A program made the position numbers and the translations under genes. From the NCBI GenBank assembly GCA_026129545.1, contig JAHCHX010000001.1, positions 178,501 to 242,500 of the forward strand: a stretch of 64,000 bases of DNA, given 5' to 3'. This DNA is from Saprospiraceae bacterium. Its GTDB lineage: Bacteria > Bacteroidota > Bacteroidia > Chitinophagales > Saprospiraceae. Shown here in pieces: positions 17,958 to 25,679 of this stretch. The notes below the pieces were generated by a model. The model searched no databases, had not been told where the DNA came from, and saw nothing but the letters and a program-made list of their open reading frames with translations. Within the stretch, counting starts at the first letter, position 1. Each line of letters begins with the position of its first letter.

Positions 17958-18479
17958 ATGAAAAATCGCATCGCTATTCTAAGTGCATTTCTGCTCTCAT
18001 TTCTTGTGCTGCATGGCTGCAAGAAGGAGGAGGAGCCATCGCATGGGTCTTCGACAGTGAAGCTCAATAATACGTCGCTTACACTCAAGGCACAGGCAAT
18101 GCTCCGGGAAGGAAATCGGTTTCACGTTTATCTTGAGTATTATTCAGAAGAGCGTCTGCGCTTCCAAACAGTGGTCTTCAATGTTCCCGCCAAAAAAGGT
18201 GACTATCCCATTCACAAAGCCAATATCCCGGACATTCCACATATTTCTTACCTTTTCACCTTTGACGACGATTTGGCACTCGACGATTATGTGCTTTTGG
18301 ACGAGGCGGACAACACCGTATCCATCACCGAAATCAACACCTCGACACGCTGGCTCTATGGCACCTATCAGGCCACGTTCATTCGTGACACCCTCCTGTC
18401 GCCCATCAAAAAAGATGGTTTTCCCGACACGATTCGCCTCACGGAGGGTGTTTTCTGGACACCATATATGGAGAAATAA
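17958..18479 (+). CDS. Lipoprotein of unknown function
   Basis: A 173-residue protein with lipoprotein signal MKNRIAILSAFLLSFLVLHGCKKEEE. The mature part is beta-rich (HVYLEYYSEERLRFQTVVFNV, then SYLFTFDDDLALDDYVLL). The Cys followed by KKEEE lacks the acidic surface-export signal typical of SusD-type lipoproteins, so the location (periplasmic or surface face) is open. It lies directly after a family B element. No family recognised. Confidence 0.65.
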   Translation: MKNRIAILSAFLLSFLVLHGCKKEEEPSHGSSTVKLNNTSLTLKAQAMLREGNRFHVYLEYYSEERLRFQTVVFNVPAKKGDYPIHKANIPDIPHISYLFTFDDDLALDDYVLLDEADNTVSITEINTSTRWLYGTYQATFIRDTLLSPIKKDGFPDTIRLTEGVFWTPYMEK

Positions 18480-18567
18480 ACGCTCCGCCTCCGCCTCTGA
18501 CCACACTCGCCTCTTCAATGCCCGGCCAAAGTGGTGGTCAGGGCGGAAAGGGTTGGCTTCGGCAGCG

Positions 18568-19896
18568 TCATTGTTTCCACGTCGAGCGGCTGCTCTGTGG
18601 CTTGATTAAAAAAAAAGGTACAAATGCTCCATAGTACGCTGCCAACAGCGCATCGCAACTCGGAATCAGGGAAAGCAAAGAGGATTCGCGCAATTTGGGC
18701 AAGATTTTCCAATACAGAAACAGCAAAGAAGCACTGCGCAGGCAAAACAAAAACACGACACTTACCATGCCAAACCCCGCCGCCAACAACGCCACAAACA
18801 TCAAATAGTGCAAAACGTGAGACAAACTGACACTCGCCAGCACGGCTTGATGGCGCCACCGATACCGCTTGCCGGCACCCAAGTGCCGTTGTTTTTGCCG
18901 CACCCACTCGCGCCATGTTTTTTTGCTTTCCGAAAACACGAAGGCATCAGGGTGCAGGCAAATCGCGGTGTTGCGGGAGGTGGCCGCCGCGTTCACCAGC
19001 AAATCGTCGTCGCCGGAAGGCACATCCCAATGCGCCTCAAAACCACCCACCCGTTCGTAGGCCGCTCGTTTGAACGCCAGATTGCGGCCCACACCCATGT
19101 AGGGCATGCCAGCCAGCGCGAACGATAGGTATTGCATGGCCGTGTGCGCGGTCTCGAAGCGCGACCAAGTGTTCAGCCAGCCGCTCTCAATTAGACTTGT
19201 TGCGGTGGAGGCCTTTGGCGAAGGGAAAGCCTTTTTTCCGACTGGCTTCGTTAAATTTTTCGCCGAATATACCCGATTTCGATTGCAAAATTTGCCTTTC
19301 CAGTCGAAAAAATGACAATCCCCTTCACTCAAATCTCTCCACCGCAACAAGTCTATTCTTTTCATCGGCCCGTATCCCAAAACAATTTCCGTCTCCGGCC
19401 TTTCGACCAGCACCCTCGTCATCTGCAACAGCCAATGCGGAGACACTGGTTCGCAGTCTGCGTCGGTCAGCAGCAGATGGTTGTGTTTGGCCGCCGCAAC
19501 GCCCTGCGCGAGGGCGTGTTTTTTTCCGGCATGTCTTTTTTCAGAAATGCGAACCACGCGCAAACGGGCATTTTTTTTCAAGAAAAACTGCAAAACGGCG
19601 GGCGTTTCATCCTCCGAAGCGTCGTCCACGACGATGGCCTCCCATTCGCCCGGATATTGTTGGGCCAAAATTTTCGGCAAATAGCGGCGCAGGTTGTCGG
19701 CCTCGTTGCGGGCGCAGAGGATGATGGAGACGGGTGGAAGGTGGAAGGTGGAGGGTAGAGGGTGGAAGGTAGAGGGCGGAGGGTGGAGGGTGGCGGAGGC
19801 CAACTTGCCGAAAACACGCCACCACACCAACAACTGTGTCAGTGTGGCGGCCACATAGAGCCAGAACAAGCATGACCAAACAAAATCTTGCAGCAT
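18568..19896 (-). CDS. Family 2 glycosyltransferase, membrane-bound, with in-frame MITE insertion
   Basis: A 442-residue protein from the ATG at 19896. An N-terminal helix (FVWSCLFWLYVAATLTQLLVWW) is followed by a GT-A domain: VSIILCARNEADNL, AIVVDDASEDETP, LLLTDADCEP (the DxD-type metal site), GDDDLLVNAAA and QKQRHLGAGKRYR (the QxxRH-like acceptor motif). Two C-terminal hydrophobic segments follow. Such proteins add sugars to lipid or glycan acceptors at the inner membrane. Between the stretch ending GYGPMKRID and ESGWLNTWSRF sit 54 codons derived from a family B element. These residues have no counterpart in the usual fold, so the enzyme may be altered or inactive. A Pro-rich segment encoded by a minisatellite precedes the catalytic domain. 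Confidence 0.85.
   Translation of the reverse strand: MLQDFVWSCLFWLYVAATLTQLLVWWRVFGKLASATLHPPPSTFHPLPSTFHLPPVSIILCARNEADNLRRYLPKILAQQYPGEWEAIVVDDASEDETPAVLQFFLKKNARLRVVRISEKRHAGKKHALAQGVAAAKHNHLLLTDADCEPVSPHWLLQMTRVLVERPETEIVLGYGPMKRIDLLRWRDLSEGDCHFFDWKGKFCNRNRVYSAKNLTKPVGKKAFPSPKASTATSLIESGWLNTWSRFETAHTAMQYLSFALAGMPYMGVGRNLAFKRAAYERVGGFEAHWDVPSGDDDLLVNAAATSRNTAICLHPDAFVFSESKKTWREWVRQKQRHLGAGKRYRWRHQAVLASVSLSHVLHYLMFVALLAAGFGMVSVVFLFCLRSASLLFLYWKILPKLRESSLLSLIPSCDALLAAYYGAFVPFFLIKPQSSRSTWKQ
19194..19353 (-). repeat. Family B MITE, copy 3 (160 bp), inside a glycosyltransferase gene
   Basis: Ends GACTTGTTGCGGTGGAGGCC and CTCCACCGCAACAAGTC are inverted repeats, with TA on both sides (19192-19193 and 19354-19355). 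The 160 bp plus a 2-bp TA duplication equal 162 bp, exactly 54 codons. There is no stop in the frame used by the glycosyltransferase. Orientation is opposite to copies 1 and 2. Confidence 0.9.
19733..19796. repeat. Purine-rich minisatellite within the glycosyltransferase gene
   Basis: Seven-base units around GGTGGAG / GGTAGAG / GGTGGAA repeat head to tail. On the coding strand they read Pro/Ser/Thr/Phe/His (HPPPSTFHPLPSTFHLPP), which forms a flexible linker between the first membrane helix and the GT-A domain. Confidence 0.75.
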
Positions 19897-20010
19897 GAAA
19901 AAATTGATGCGCAAAGGTGGTGCATCGGCGCAAATTGCCCTCCACCTATCAAGGTTCCCAAATTAGCACATCAGCACATTCCCAAATTGTCTCACTTTTG
20001 CGGCATCATT

Positions 20011-20685
20011 ATGAAACGAATCATCATCGCCATTGACGGCCACTCTGCTTGTGGCAAAAGTACCTTGGCCAAAGGACTCGCCAAGGCGCTCCACTACGCC
20101 TATTTGGACAGCGGAGCCATGTATCGCGCCGTGACTCTCTATTTTCTCGCTCACCAGATTGACTACCACGCTCCCGATGCCGTGGAGGAGGCCCTGCGCC
20201 ACATCGAGATTCATTTTGAACGCATTGACGGTCAGAACCGTACCTTTCTGAATGGCCGCGACGTGGAACGCGATATCCGCGAGATGCGCGTGAGCGAGCA
20301 CGTCAGCCCGGTATCGGCCATTAGCGCGGTTCGCAGGGCGATGGTGGCGCAGCAGCAGGCGATGGGCAAGCGGCGCGGCATCGTGGCCGATGGGCGCGAC
20401 ATCGGGACGGTCGTGTTCCCCGATGCCGAAATTAAAATTTTCCTCGTCGCCGACTTGGATGTACGCACCAGCCGCCGCCACCTTGAATTGGCTGCCAAAG
20501 GCATTGATGCAGACTGGAATGAAATTCAAAAAAACCTGCTCGAACGCGACCGGATTGACTCCAGCCGCGCTGACAGCCCCCTTCGACAAGCAGCCGATGC
20601 CATCGTGATTGACAACACCTTGCTCTCGGAGGAGGAGCAGTTGGAAAAGGCGCTGGCGCTGGTGCGGGCGCGGGTGGAGTCCTAA
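20011..20685 (+). CDS. cmk: Cytidylate kinase
   Basis: A 224-residue nucleotide kinase. IAIDGHSACGKSTLAKGLA is the P-loop; YLDSGAMYRAVTLYFL is the conserved lid/NMP-binding start; GRDVERDIREMRVSEHVSPVSA is the CMP-binding domain; and VADGRDIGTVVFPDAEIKIF, with a following RRHLELAAKG, completes the family pattern. It phosphorylates CMP and dCMP in the cytoplasm. The ATG at 20011 fits the family; the longer open frame upstream is not conserved-looking. It is transcribed divergently from the glycosyltransferase. Confidence 0.95.
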   Translation: MKRIIIAIDGHSACGKSTLAKGLAKALHYAYLDSGAMYRAVTLYFLAHQIDYHAPDAVEEALRHIEIHFERIDGQNRTFLNGRDVERDIREMRVSEHVSPVSAISAVRRAMVAQQQAMGKRRGIVADGRDIGTVVFPDAEIKIFLVADLDVRTSRRHLELAAKGIDADWNEIQKNLLERDRIDSSRADSPLRQAADAIVIDNTLLSEEEQLEKALALVRARVES

Positions 20686-20709
20686 ACGTTTGCTTCGAGG
20701 GCAAGCGAC

Positions 20710-21006
20710 TCAATCGAGCTGCTCAAGCTGTTGGTTCAGCTGCTTGATTTTGCGCGGCAACCCCCATGTGAGTGCCGACAAAATCAGAAGGTTGACCAAA
20801 ACCAACGGCACAACGAGGTAGAGCGACCAACGTACCCAAGCGTATTTCCAGAAAATGACGTAGAGGGCCACGGTGAGTGTTTCCCGAATCGCAAGTCGAA
20901 TCCAACGACCGCGCAAGGAAGGTTGCATGACGGCGTAGATGATTTTCAACTTGGCCAGTTTTTGTTCGAGCGCATCGTGCTGCGCAAGTGGGGTTTGATT
21001 TTCCAT
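20710..21006 (-). CDS. Small membrane protein
   Basis: A 98-residue protein with a charged N-terminal coiled-coil-like segment (QHDALEQKLAKLKIIYAVM), two probable membrane helices (ETLTVALYVIFWKYAWVRW and LYLVVPLVLVNLLILSALTW) and a second helix-forming tail (PRKIKQLNQQLEQLD). The ATG at 21006 was chosen; the frame also opens at a TTG at 21015. It converges on cmk with a 24-bp gap. Function unknown. Confidence 0.6.
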   Translation of the reverse strand: MENQTPLAQHDALEQKLAKLKIIYAVMQPSLRGRWIRLAIRETLTVALYVIFWKYAWVRWSLYLVVPLVLVNLLILSALTWGLPRKIKQLNQQLEQLD

Positions 21007-21069
21007 GGCTTTCAAATTTCGGCCACTAACGGGCAGTTTGAAGTGAAAAGTTCCACTAGCGTTTCCCTA

Positions 21070-21100
21070 CGTTTACGAAACCTTCAAGGTTTCGTAAACG
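21070..21100. repeat. Palindrome of the CGTTTACGAAACC family, copy 1
   Basis: A 31-bp inverted repeat: CGTTTACGAAACCTT, one centre base, then AAGGTTTCGTAAACG. The same arms recur twice at 22045-22124. It lies between two divergent starts, so it is more likely regulatory or merely mobile than a terminator here. Confidence 0.8.
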
Positions 21101-21202
21101 TCACGCAAACGTCGCACACAATAAGTTATCGCTAAGTTTTTCATTCCCATTGTTCTAACGGCCTCACGCGCAGGATTTTTGCCGATTGAAAAATTCTGCA
21201 AC

Positions 21203-22018
21203 ATGACTTCTCCCGCACTATTTTCTCTCTACGGCAAAACCGCCATCGTCACCGGTGCCACTGGCCTGTTGGGCCGCCAACACTGCCTTGCGCTGGCTGA
21301 GGCGGGCGCGTGTGTCGTCGTCGCCGATTTGGATTTGGACACCTGTCTTGCGGTGGAAAGCACCTTGCCCGACCGCGACCATCTTTCGCTGCGGGTGGAT
21401 GTGACCGACCCGACCTCGCTCGTCGCGGCGCGGAATTCGATTTTGGAAAAATACGGGCAAATAGACGTATTGGTGAACAATGCCGCCGTGAACGATATGT
21501 TTGAAAACCCCGCGTTGGCCGCCGAACAGTCAAAATTTGAACATTACCCGCTCGAAATGTGGCGCAAATCGCTAGAGGTGAACGTCACGGGCGTTTTTCT
21601 CGCCGCCCAGATTTTCGGCACTCCCATGGCTGAGCGCGGCACGGGCAGCATCATCAACATCGCTTCCACCTACGGCATGGTCGGGCCTGACCAGTCCTTG
21701 TACCAAAAACCCGACGGCGAGCAGGTGTTTTACAAATCGCCCGCCTACCCCGCCACCAAAGGCGCGGTGCTCAACTTCACCCGCTACCTCGCCGCCTATT
21801 GGGGCAAAAACGGCGTGCGTGTCAATTCGCTCTCGCCCGGCGGCGTGGCCAATGGTCAGGATGAGTGGTTTGTGGACAATTACAGCCGCCGCACCGCCCT
21901 CGGTCGCATGGCGCAACCCACTGATTACAAGGGCGTTTTGGTGTTTCTCGCCTCCGATGCCTCGGCCTACATGACGGGCGCGAATGTGGTGGTGGATGGG
22001 GGATGGACGGCGGTGTGA
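21203..22018 (+). CDS. SDR family oxidoreductase, nonulosonate cluster
   Basis: A 271-residue classical short-chain dehydrogenase. [15 protein letters not shown] is the cofactor Gly motif; VVADLD the acidic NAD-selecting site; DVLVNNAAV the NNAG-type motif; IINIASTYG the catalytic Ser; and AYPATKGAV the YxxxK catalytic pair. It ends [10 protein letters not shown], as usual. It opens a plus-strand series with a KdsC-like phosphatase, NeuB and a CMP-sugar synthetase. SDRs such as PtmA occur in legionaminic-acid-type clusters of Campylobacter, so a role in preparing or modifying the nonulosonate precursor is plausible but not shown. A palindrome pair follows its stop. Confidence 0.82.
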   Translation: MTSPALFSLYGKTAIVTGATGLLGRQHCLALAEAGACVVVADLDLDTCLAVESTLPDRDHLSLRVDVTDPTSLVAARNSILEKYGQIDVLVNNAAVNDMFENPALAAEQSKFEHYPLEMWRKSLEVNVTGVFLAAQIFGTPMAERGTGSIINIASTYGMVGPDQSLYQKPDGEQVFYKSPAYPATKGAVLNFTRYLAAYWGKNGVRVNSLSPGGVANGQDEWFVDNYSRRTALGRMAQPTDYKGVLVFLASDASAYMTGANVVVDGGWTAV

Positions 22019-22044
22019 GGGGGAGGGGAATCTCGTTCCGAATC

Positions 22045-22124
22045 ACGTTTACGAAACCTCGGAGGTTTCGTAAACGTCGCGTACCCAGAATACGTTTACG
22101 AAACCTCGGAGGTTTCGTAAACGT
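22045..22124. repeat. Two CGTTTACGAAACC palindromes between convergent genes
   Basis: Two 33-bp perfect inverted repeats at 22045-22077 and 22092-22124, each ACGTTTACGAAACCTC, one centre base, then GAGGTTTCGTAAACGT. They fill the gap between the SDR stop (22018) and the convergent serine hydrolase stop (22129), so they may act as a bidirectional terminator. Confidence 0.8.
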
Positions 22125-22128
22125 CGCG

Positions 22129-23631
22129 CTACTCCACCACCACCCGCACCGCGCCCACACTCGCTCCGCTTTGCAAACGCAAGAAGTATAAGCCTTTCGG
22201 CAGGTCGGAAAGGTCGAGCGAGGTCTGCAAGTCGCGCACCTGCTGTTGCGAACGCACCGTTTGCCCGAAGGCATTCAGCAAGGTGAGATGCGTGGCTTCG
22301 GAGGGCCATTCGTTCCATTGCACCGTGAGCGCGCCAGCGGTCGGATTGGGGAACACGCGCACCTGCTCGTTCAGCGCGACATCGTGGGTGGAGGTGTTGG
22401 GGTCATATTCGAGGTAGGCATCCAACAGGGCAAGGAAGACATCCACCAAGTCATTCATCGGCATTTGAGGAGTGCCGTTGCGGTCGTCGTTTTGTTGAAC
22501 GGCAATAGCGATGTTGAGGTCAGGGAAGTAAAACCCAAACGATTGATAAATCAGGCTCCCGTCATGCCCCCAGTTTTTCAGAGGCTGCAGACCGATAAGC
22601 GAATAAGCGCCAAGACCGTATCGAATGCCTGTGGAGGCATTTTGCAGATAGTCCGTCTGCATGGCGGCCAAGGTGGCGGGTTGGAGCAGGTGTCCTCCGA
22701 ACAGGCGCTCACAAAAACGCGCGATATCCTCCGGCGTTGAAATCAGGCATCCGGCCCCGGCGGCGATGCTGAATAGGCCATCCATCGAGATGCCGATGCC
22801 TTGCAGCCCTTCCACGGTGCCGTTGTTGTCCGCGTCGGCGAAGGCGTGCGAAAAAGGCTGGTTGCCTGCCGATTCCCACGGGTAGGCGAAGGTGCGCGTC
22901 AGGTTCATAGGGGTCAGGATGCGCTCGCGCACCGCTTCGTACCATGTTTTTCCCGTGATATTTTCGATGATACGCGCTGCCAGCAGGTAGTTGGTGTTGG
23001 AATAAGACCACGCAAGGCCAGTGGGGAAATTGGGTGCCAGCACATAGTATTTCAGGATGGTGTCGGTGTCCCAGATGCTGTCCAAGTTGGCCACCCAAGC
23101 CGTCGTCATGGCAGGATTCTCGTTGAGATAATCCGAAAAACCGGAACGGTGGCTCAGTATCTGGCGGATGGTCGCCTTGCCGTTCACGTTGGGGTATGGC
23201 GCGAGAAACTTCCCGATGCTGTCGTTGAGCGTGAGCAAGCCTTCGTCCACGAGCGTCAGCAGCGTGGCGGACACGAAGGTTTTGGTGATGCTGCCCATGC
23301 CCATCAAGTGATTTGTGGTCAGCGGGATGGGGAGCGGGAGCTCGGCGGCGACCCCGTGCGCGCGTTTCCAAGCCGAGCCGTCGGGCAGCAGCACAGCAGC
23401 GTTGATGCCTTTGATGGGCGTGGGGGCACACACATCGTCGAAAGCTTGGTTGAGGGCATCTTCGAGGCTTAGGAGAGCGGAAGGCGATTTGCCCGTCGGT
23501 GTTTTTTGGGCCAATCGGTCGTGCAGTGCATGGGCGGATTCGCGGAGCGGGGCACGCAGTTGAAGTTGTTGGGCAAAAACGTTGGCTCCGAAAAGCAAGC
23601 AGAGGAGGAGGAGGAGAGTTTGTTTTTTCAT
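22129..23631 (-). CDS. Secreted serine hydrolase (beta-lactamase/DD-peptidase fold) with T9SS type A tail
   Basis: A 500-residue protein with signal peptide MKKQTLLLLLCLLFGANVFAQ. Residues about 60-400 are a class C beta-lactamase-like domain with the SxxK motif in MGSITKTF, the YxN motif in WSYSNTNYLLA and the HxG-type third motif in NWGHDGSLIYQ. The C-terminal 80 residues are a T9SS type A sorting domain: VRVFPNPTAGALTVQWN, LPKGLYFLRLQ, and final VRVVVE. It should be an extracellular esterase/peptidase or peptidoglycan-related hydrolase; substrate unknown. It sits on the opposite strand inside the nonulosonate cluster. A family B element ends 26 bp before its start. Confidence 0.88.
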   Translation of the reverse strand: MKKQTLLLLLCLLFGANVFAQQLQLRAPLRESAHALHDRLAQKTPTGKSPSALLSLEDALNQAFDDVCAPTPIKGINAAVLLPDGSAWKRAHGVAAELPLPIPLTTNHLMGMGSITKTFVSATLLTLVDEGLLTLNDSIGKFLAPYPNVNGKATIRQILSHRSGFSDYLNENPAMTTAWVANLDSIWDTDTILKYYVLAPNFPTGLAWSYSNTNYLLAARIIENITGKTWYEAVRERILTPMNLTRTFAYPWESAGNQPFSHAFADADNNGTVEGLQGIGISMDGLFSIAAGAGCLISTPEDIARFCERLFGGHLLQPATLAAMQTDYLQNASTGIRYGLGAYSLIGLQPLKNWGHDGSLIYQSFGFYFPDLNIAIAVQQNDDRNGTPQMPMNDLVDVFLALLDAYLEYDPNTSTHDVALNEQVRVFPNPTAGALTVQWNEWPSEATHLTLLNAFGQTVRSQQQVRDLQTSLDLSDLPKGLYFLRLQSGASVGAVRVVVE

Positions 23632-23657
23632 CGTTCAATTTGTGTGGTGAAATAATT

Positions 23658-23815
23658 GACTTGTTGCGGTGAGGTGCTTTGAGTAAAGGGGGGGCATTTT
23701 TTCGGCTGGTAAGGCAAATTTTGCAGTCGAAATCGGGCATATTCGGCGAAAAATTGAACGAAGCCAGTTGGAAAAAGGGCTTTCTCTTCGCCAAAGGCCT
23801 TCACCGCAATAAGTC
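23658..23815 (+). repeat. Family B MITE, copy 4 (158 bp)
   Basis: More diverged than copies 1-3 (GACTTGTTGCGGTGAGGTGC at left, CTTCACCGCAATAAGTC at right) and 2 bp shorter. The right flank is TA. It stands directly upstream of the serine hydrolase start on the other strand, where a promoter would be expected. Confidence 0.85.
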
Positions 23816-24138
23816 TAATGGTTCAAAGTTCAGGTATTCGTTTGGTCTGATTGTTTGCAAGGGCAAGCCCGGGCGGCCTTTTTCGACGCATCGGCTTGTT
23901 TGGTCGTTGGGTGAATCGGTTCAATTGACTACCGACAGCGTCGTTCGGCACGCTCTGGGGCGATGCCCAACTTCAAGCAATTCCCACCAATTCTTCGAGG
24001 TGCTGCTCCTGCCTATGCGGTCGTGTAAACAAGCGTTTAAGCAAGTGCAAACCCTGCGTAAAGCCGCAATAAAAGATTTAAAATCAACATAACCCCCGCT
24101 TCATTTTCACGAAATATACGCCCAGCACCTTTGCCCCC
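23816..24138. other. Gene-free stretch before the phosphatase gene
   Basis: About 320 bases with no recognisable gene, RNA or repeat. The one open frame across it starts inside the mobile element and has no family features. Confidence 0.4.
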
Positions 24139-24699
24139 ATGCTTGGGGCCGAACTATCCCGCTCATTTATCGAAAAAGCCACTCGCATTCGGCTCCTCCT
24201 GACCGATTGCGACGGCGTACTCACCGATGCTGGGGTGTACTATTCCGCTGACGGCGAAGCGCTCAAACGCTTCTCCATGCGCGACGGCATGGGCGTGGAG
24301 CGCCTCCGCCAACTTGCCGACGTAGAGACTGGCATCGTCACTGGCGAGAACTCGCCCATCGTGGCCCGCCGCGCCGAAAAACTACAAATAGTGGAACTTC
24401 ATCTCGGAGCAAAAAACAAACACCAAGTCCTATCCGACATCCTCAAACGCCGCCAACTTGCCCCCGAACAGGTGGCCTATATCGGCGACGACGTGAACGA
24501 CCAAGCCGTCATGCAAGCCGTCGGCCTCACCGCCTGCCCCGCCGATGCCGAAGACGACATCCTCCACATAGCCGATTACATCTGCCAAAAACCCGGCGGC
24601 CACGGTGCCTTCCGCGAGTTCGCCGAGCGCATCATCCAAGCGAAAACCAGTTCACCCACACACGGCACCTCTTCCAAAAAATCAATTCTTATCAACTGA
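24139..24699 (+). CDS. KdsC-like HAD phosphatase, nonulosonate-9-phosphate or KDO-8-phosphate type
   Basis: A 186-residue HAD enzyme. LLLTDCDGVLTDAGVYYS is motif I with the nucleophile and acid/base Asp; GIVTGENSPIVARRAEKL is motif II; YIGDDVNDQAVM is motif IV; and KPGGHGAFREFAE is the C-terminal segment shared by KDO-8-P phosphatases and bacterial KDN/Neu-9-P phosphatases. It is followed by neuB after 23 bp. The pairing is like the KDN-9-phosphate synthase and phosphatase pair known in Bacteroides thetaiotaomicron, suggesting a 9-phosphate route. True KDO synthesis cannot be excluded, but no kdsA is present here. Confidence 0.85.
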   Translation: MLGAELSRSFIEKATRIRLLLTDCDGVLTDAGVYYSADGEALKRFSMRDGMGVERLRQLADVETGIVTGENSPIVARRAEKLQIVELHLGAKNKHQVLSDILKRRQLAPEQVAYIGDDVNDQAVMQAVGLTACPADAEDDILHIADYICQKPGGHGAFREFAERIIQAKTSSPTHGTSSKKSILIN

Positions 24700-24722
24700 T
24701 AACCAGCAACGAACAACCACTC

Positions 24723-25613
24723 ATGATTTGGCTCAACACGAACAAAAAAATAGGGCAAGAAGAACCCACCTACATCATCGCCGAAATCGGAATCAACCAC
24801 AACGGCTCGCTCGACATCGCCAAAAAACTCATTGACGAGGCCGCCGCCGCCGGATGCTCAGCCGTCAAGTTCCAAAAGCGAACCCCTGAACTCTGCGTTC
24901 CCCGCGACCAATGGAACATCGAGCGCGACACCCCTTGGGGCCGCATGACCTATATGGAATATCGCCACAAAGTGGAATTTTCATTTGTCGAATATGTGGA
25001 AATAAATCGCCACTGCCGCGAGCGCGGCATTGACTGGTTCGCTTCCTGCTGGGACGAGCTATCGGTGGACTTTATCGAACAATTCGACCCGCCGCTCTAC
25101 AAAGCCGCCTCCGCTTCCCTTACCGACCACGCCCTTCTCTCGAAAATGAAAGAAACCGGCAAGCCCCTCATCATCTCCACCGGAATGTCCACCCTCAACG
25201 AAATTGTGGAAGCCGTCGAAGCCATCGGCACCGACAACCTGCTCATCGCGCACTCCACCTCCTCGTACCCCTGCCCCCTCAACGAGCTCAACCTGCGAAT
25301 GCTCCACACCTTGCGGGAAATGTTCCCCGACACACTCATCGGCTATTCGGGACACGAGACGGGATTGGCCACGACGGTGGCGGCGGTGGCAATGGGCGCC
25401 TGTTTCGTGGAGCGGCATTTCACGCTCGACCGCGCGATGTGGGGAAGTGACCAAGCCGCCTCGGTGGAACCCACCGGCATGCACCGCCTCGTGAAAGACA
25501 TCCGTGCGGTGGAAGAGGCGCTGGGCGACGGTGTGAAGCGCGTCTATGAAAGCGAAATGAGCAGTCGGAAAAAACTGCGGCGGGTGCAAAACGAGGAATT
25601 GGTCAACACATAA
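24723..25613 (+). CDS. neuB: N-acetylneuraminate synthase family protein lacking the SAF domain
   Basis: A 296-residue TIM-barrel synthase. TYIIAEIGINHNGSLDIAKKLI, AVKFQKR, DWFASCWDELSVDF, KAASASLTDHALL, PLIISTGMSTLNEI, LIGYSGHETGL and ERHFTLDRAMWGSDQAASVEP are all NeuB blocks. It condenses phosphoenolpyruvate with a six-carbon amino or neutral sugar (or its phosphate) to make a nonulosonate. The usual C-terminal antifreeze-like SAF domain of about 60 residues is missing; the chain stops soon after the barrel (RRVQNEELVNT). That domain normally helps bind substrate across the dimer, so this is a short variant. Exact sugar unknown. Confidence 0.88.
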   Translation: MIWLNTNKKIGQEEPTYIIAEIGINHNGSLDIAKKLIDEAAAAGCSAVKFQKRTPELCVPRDQWNIERDTPWGRMTYMEYRHKVEFSFVEYVEINRHCRERGIDWFASCWDELSVDFIEQFDPPLYKAASASLTDHALLSKMKETGKPLIISTGMSTLNEIVEAVEAIGTDNLLIAHSTSSYPCPLNELNLRMLHTLREMFPDTLIGYSGHETGLATTVAAVAMGACFVERHFTLDRAMWGSDQAASVEPTGMHRLVKDIRAVEEALGDGVKRVYESEMSSRKKLRRVQNEELVNT

Positions 25614-25616
25614 AAT

Positions 25617-25675
25617 GTACGCCGGAACGCTGTTCCGGCAAAATGTTTAAAAGCCGGAACAGCGTTCCGGCGTAC
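25617..25675. repeat. Perfect hairpin with 23-bp arms immediately before a start codon
   Basis: Arms 25617-25639 and 25653-25675 are perfect reverse complements (GTACGCCGGAACGCTGTTCC... and its mirror) around a 13-bp AT-rich loop. The structure ends 5 bp before the ATG at 25680, so in RNA it would cover the ribosome-binding region of the next gene. Confidence 0.85.
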
Positions 25676-25679
25676 TGTT

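Noticed and set aside
13091..18070. Open frames starting in the family B elements (13091-13381 and 17729-18070)
   Set aside because: They read through the mobile repeat into unrelated sequence; the overlapping lipoprotein gene at 17958 is better supported.
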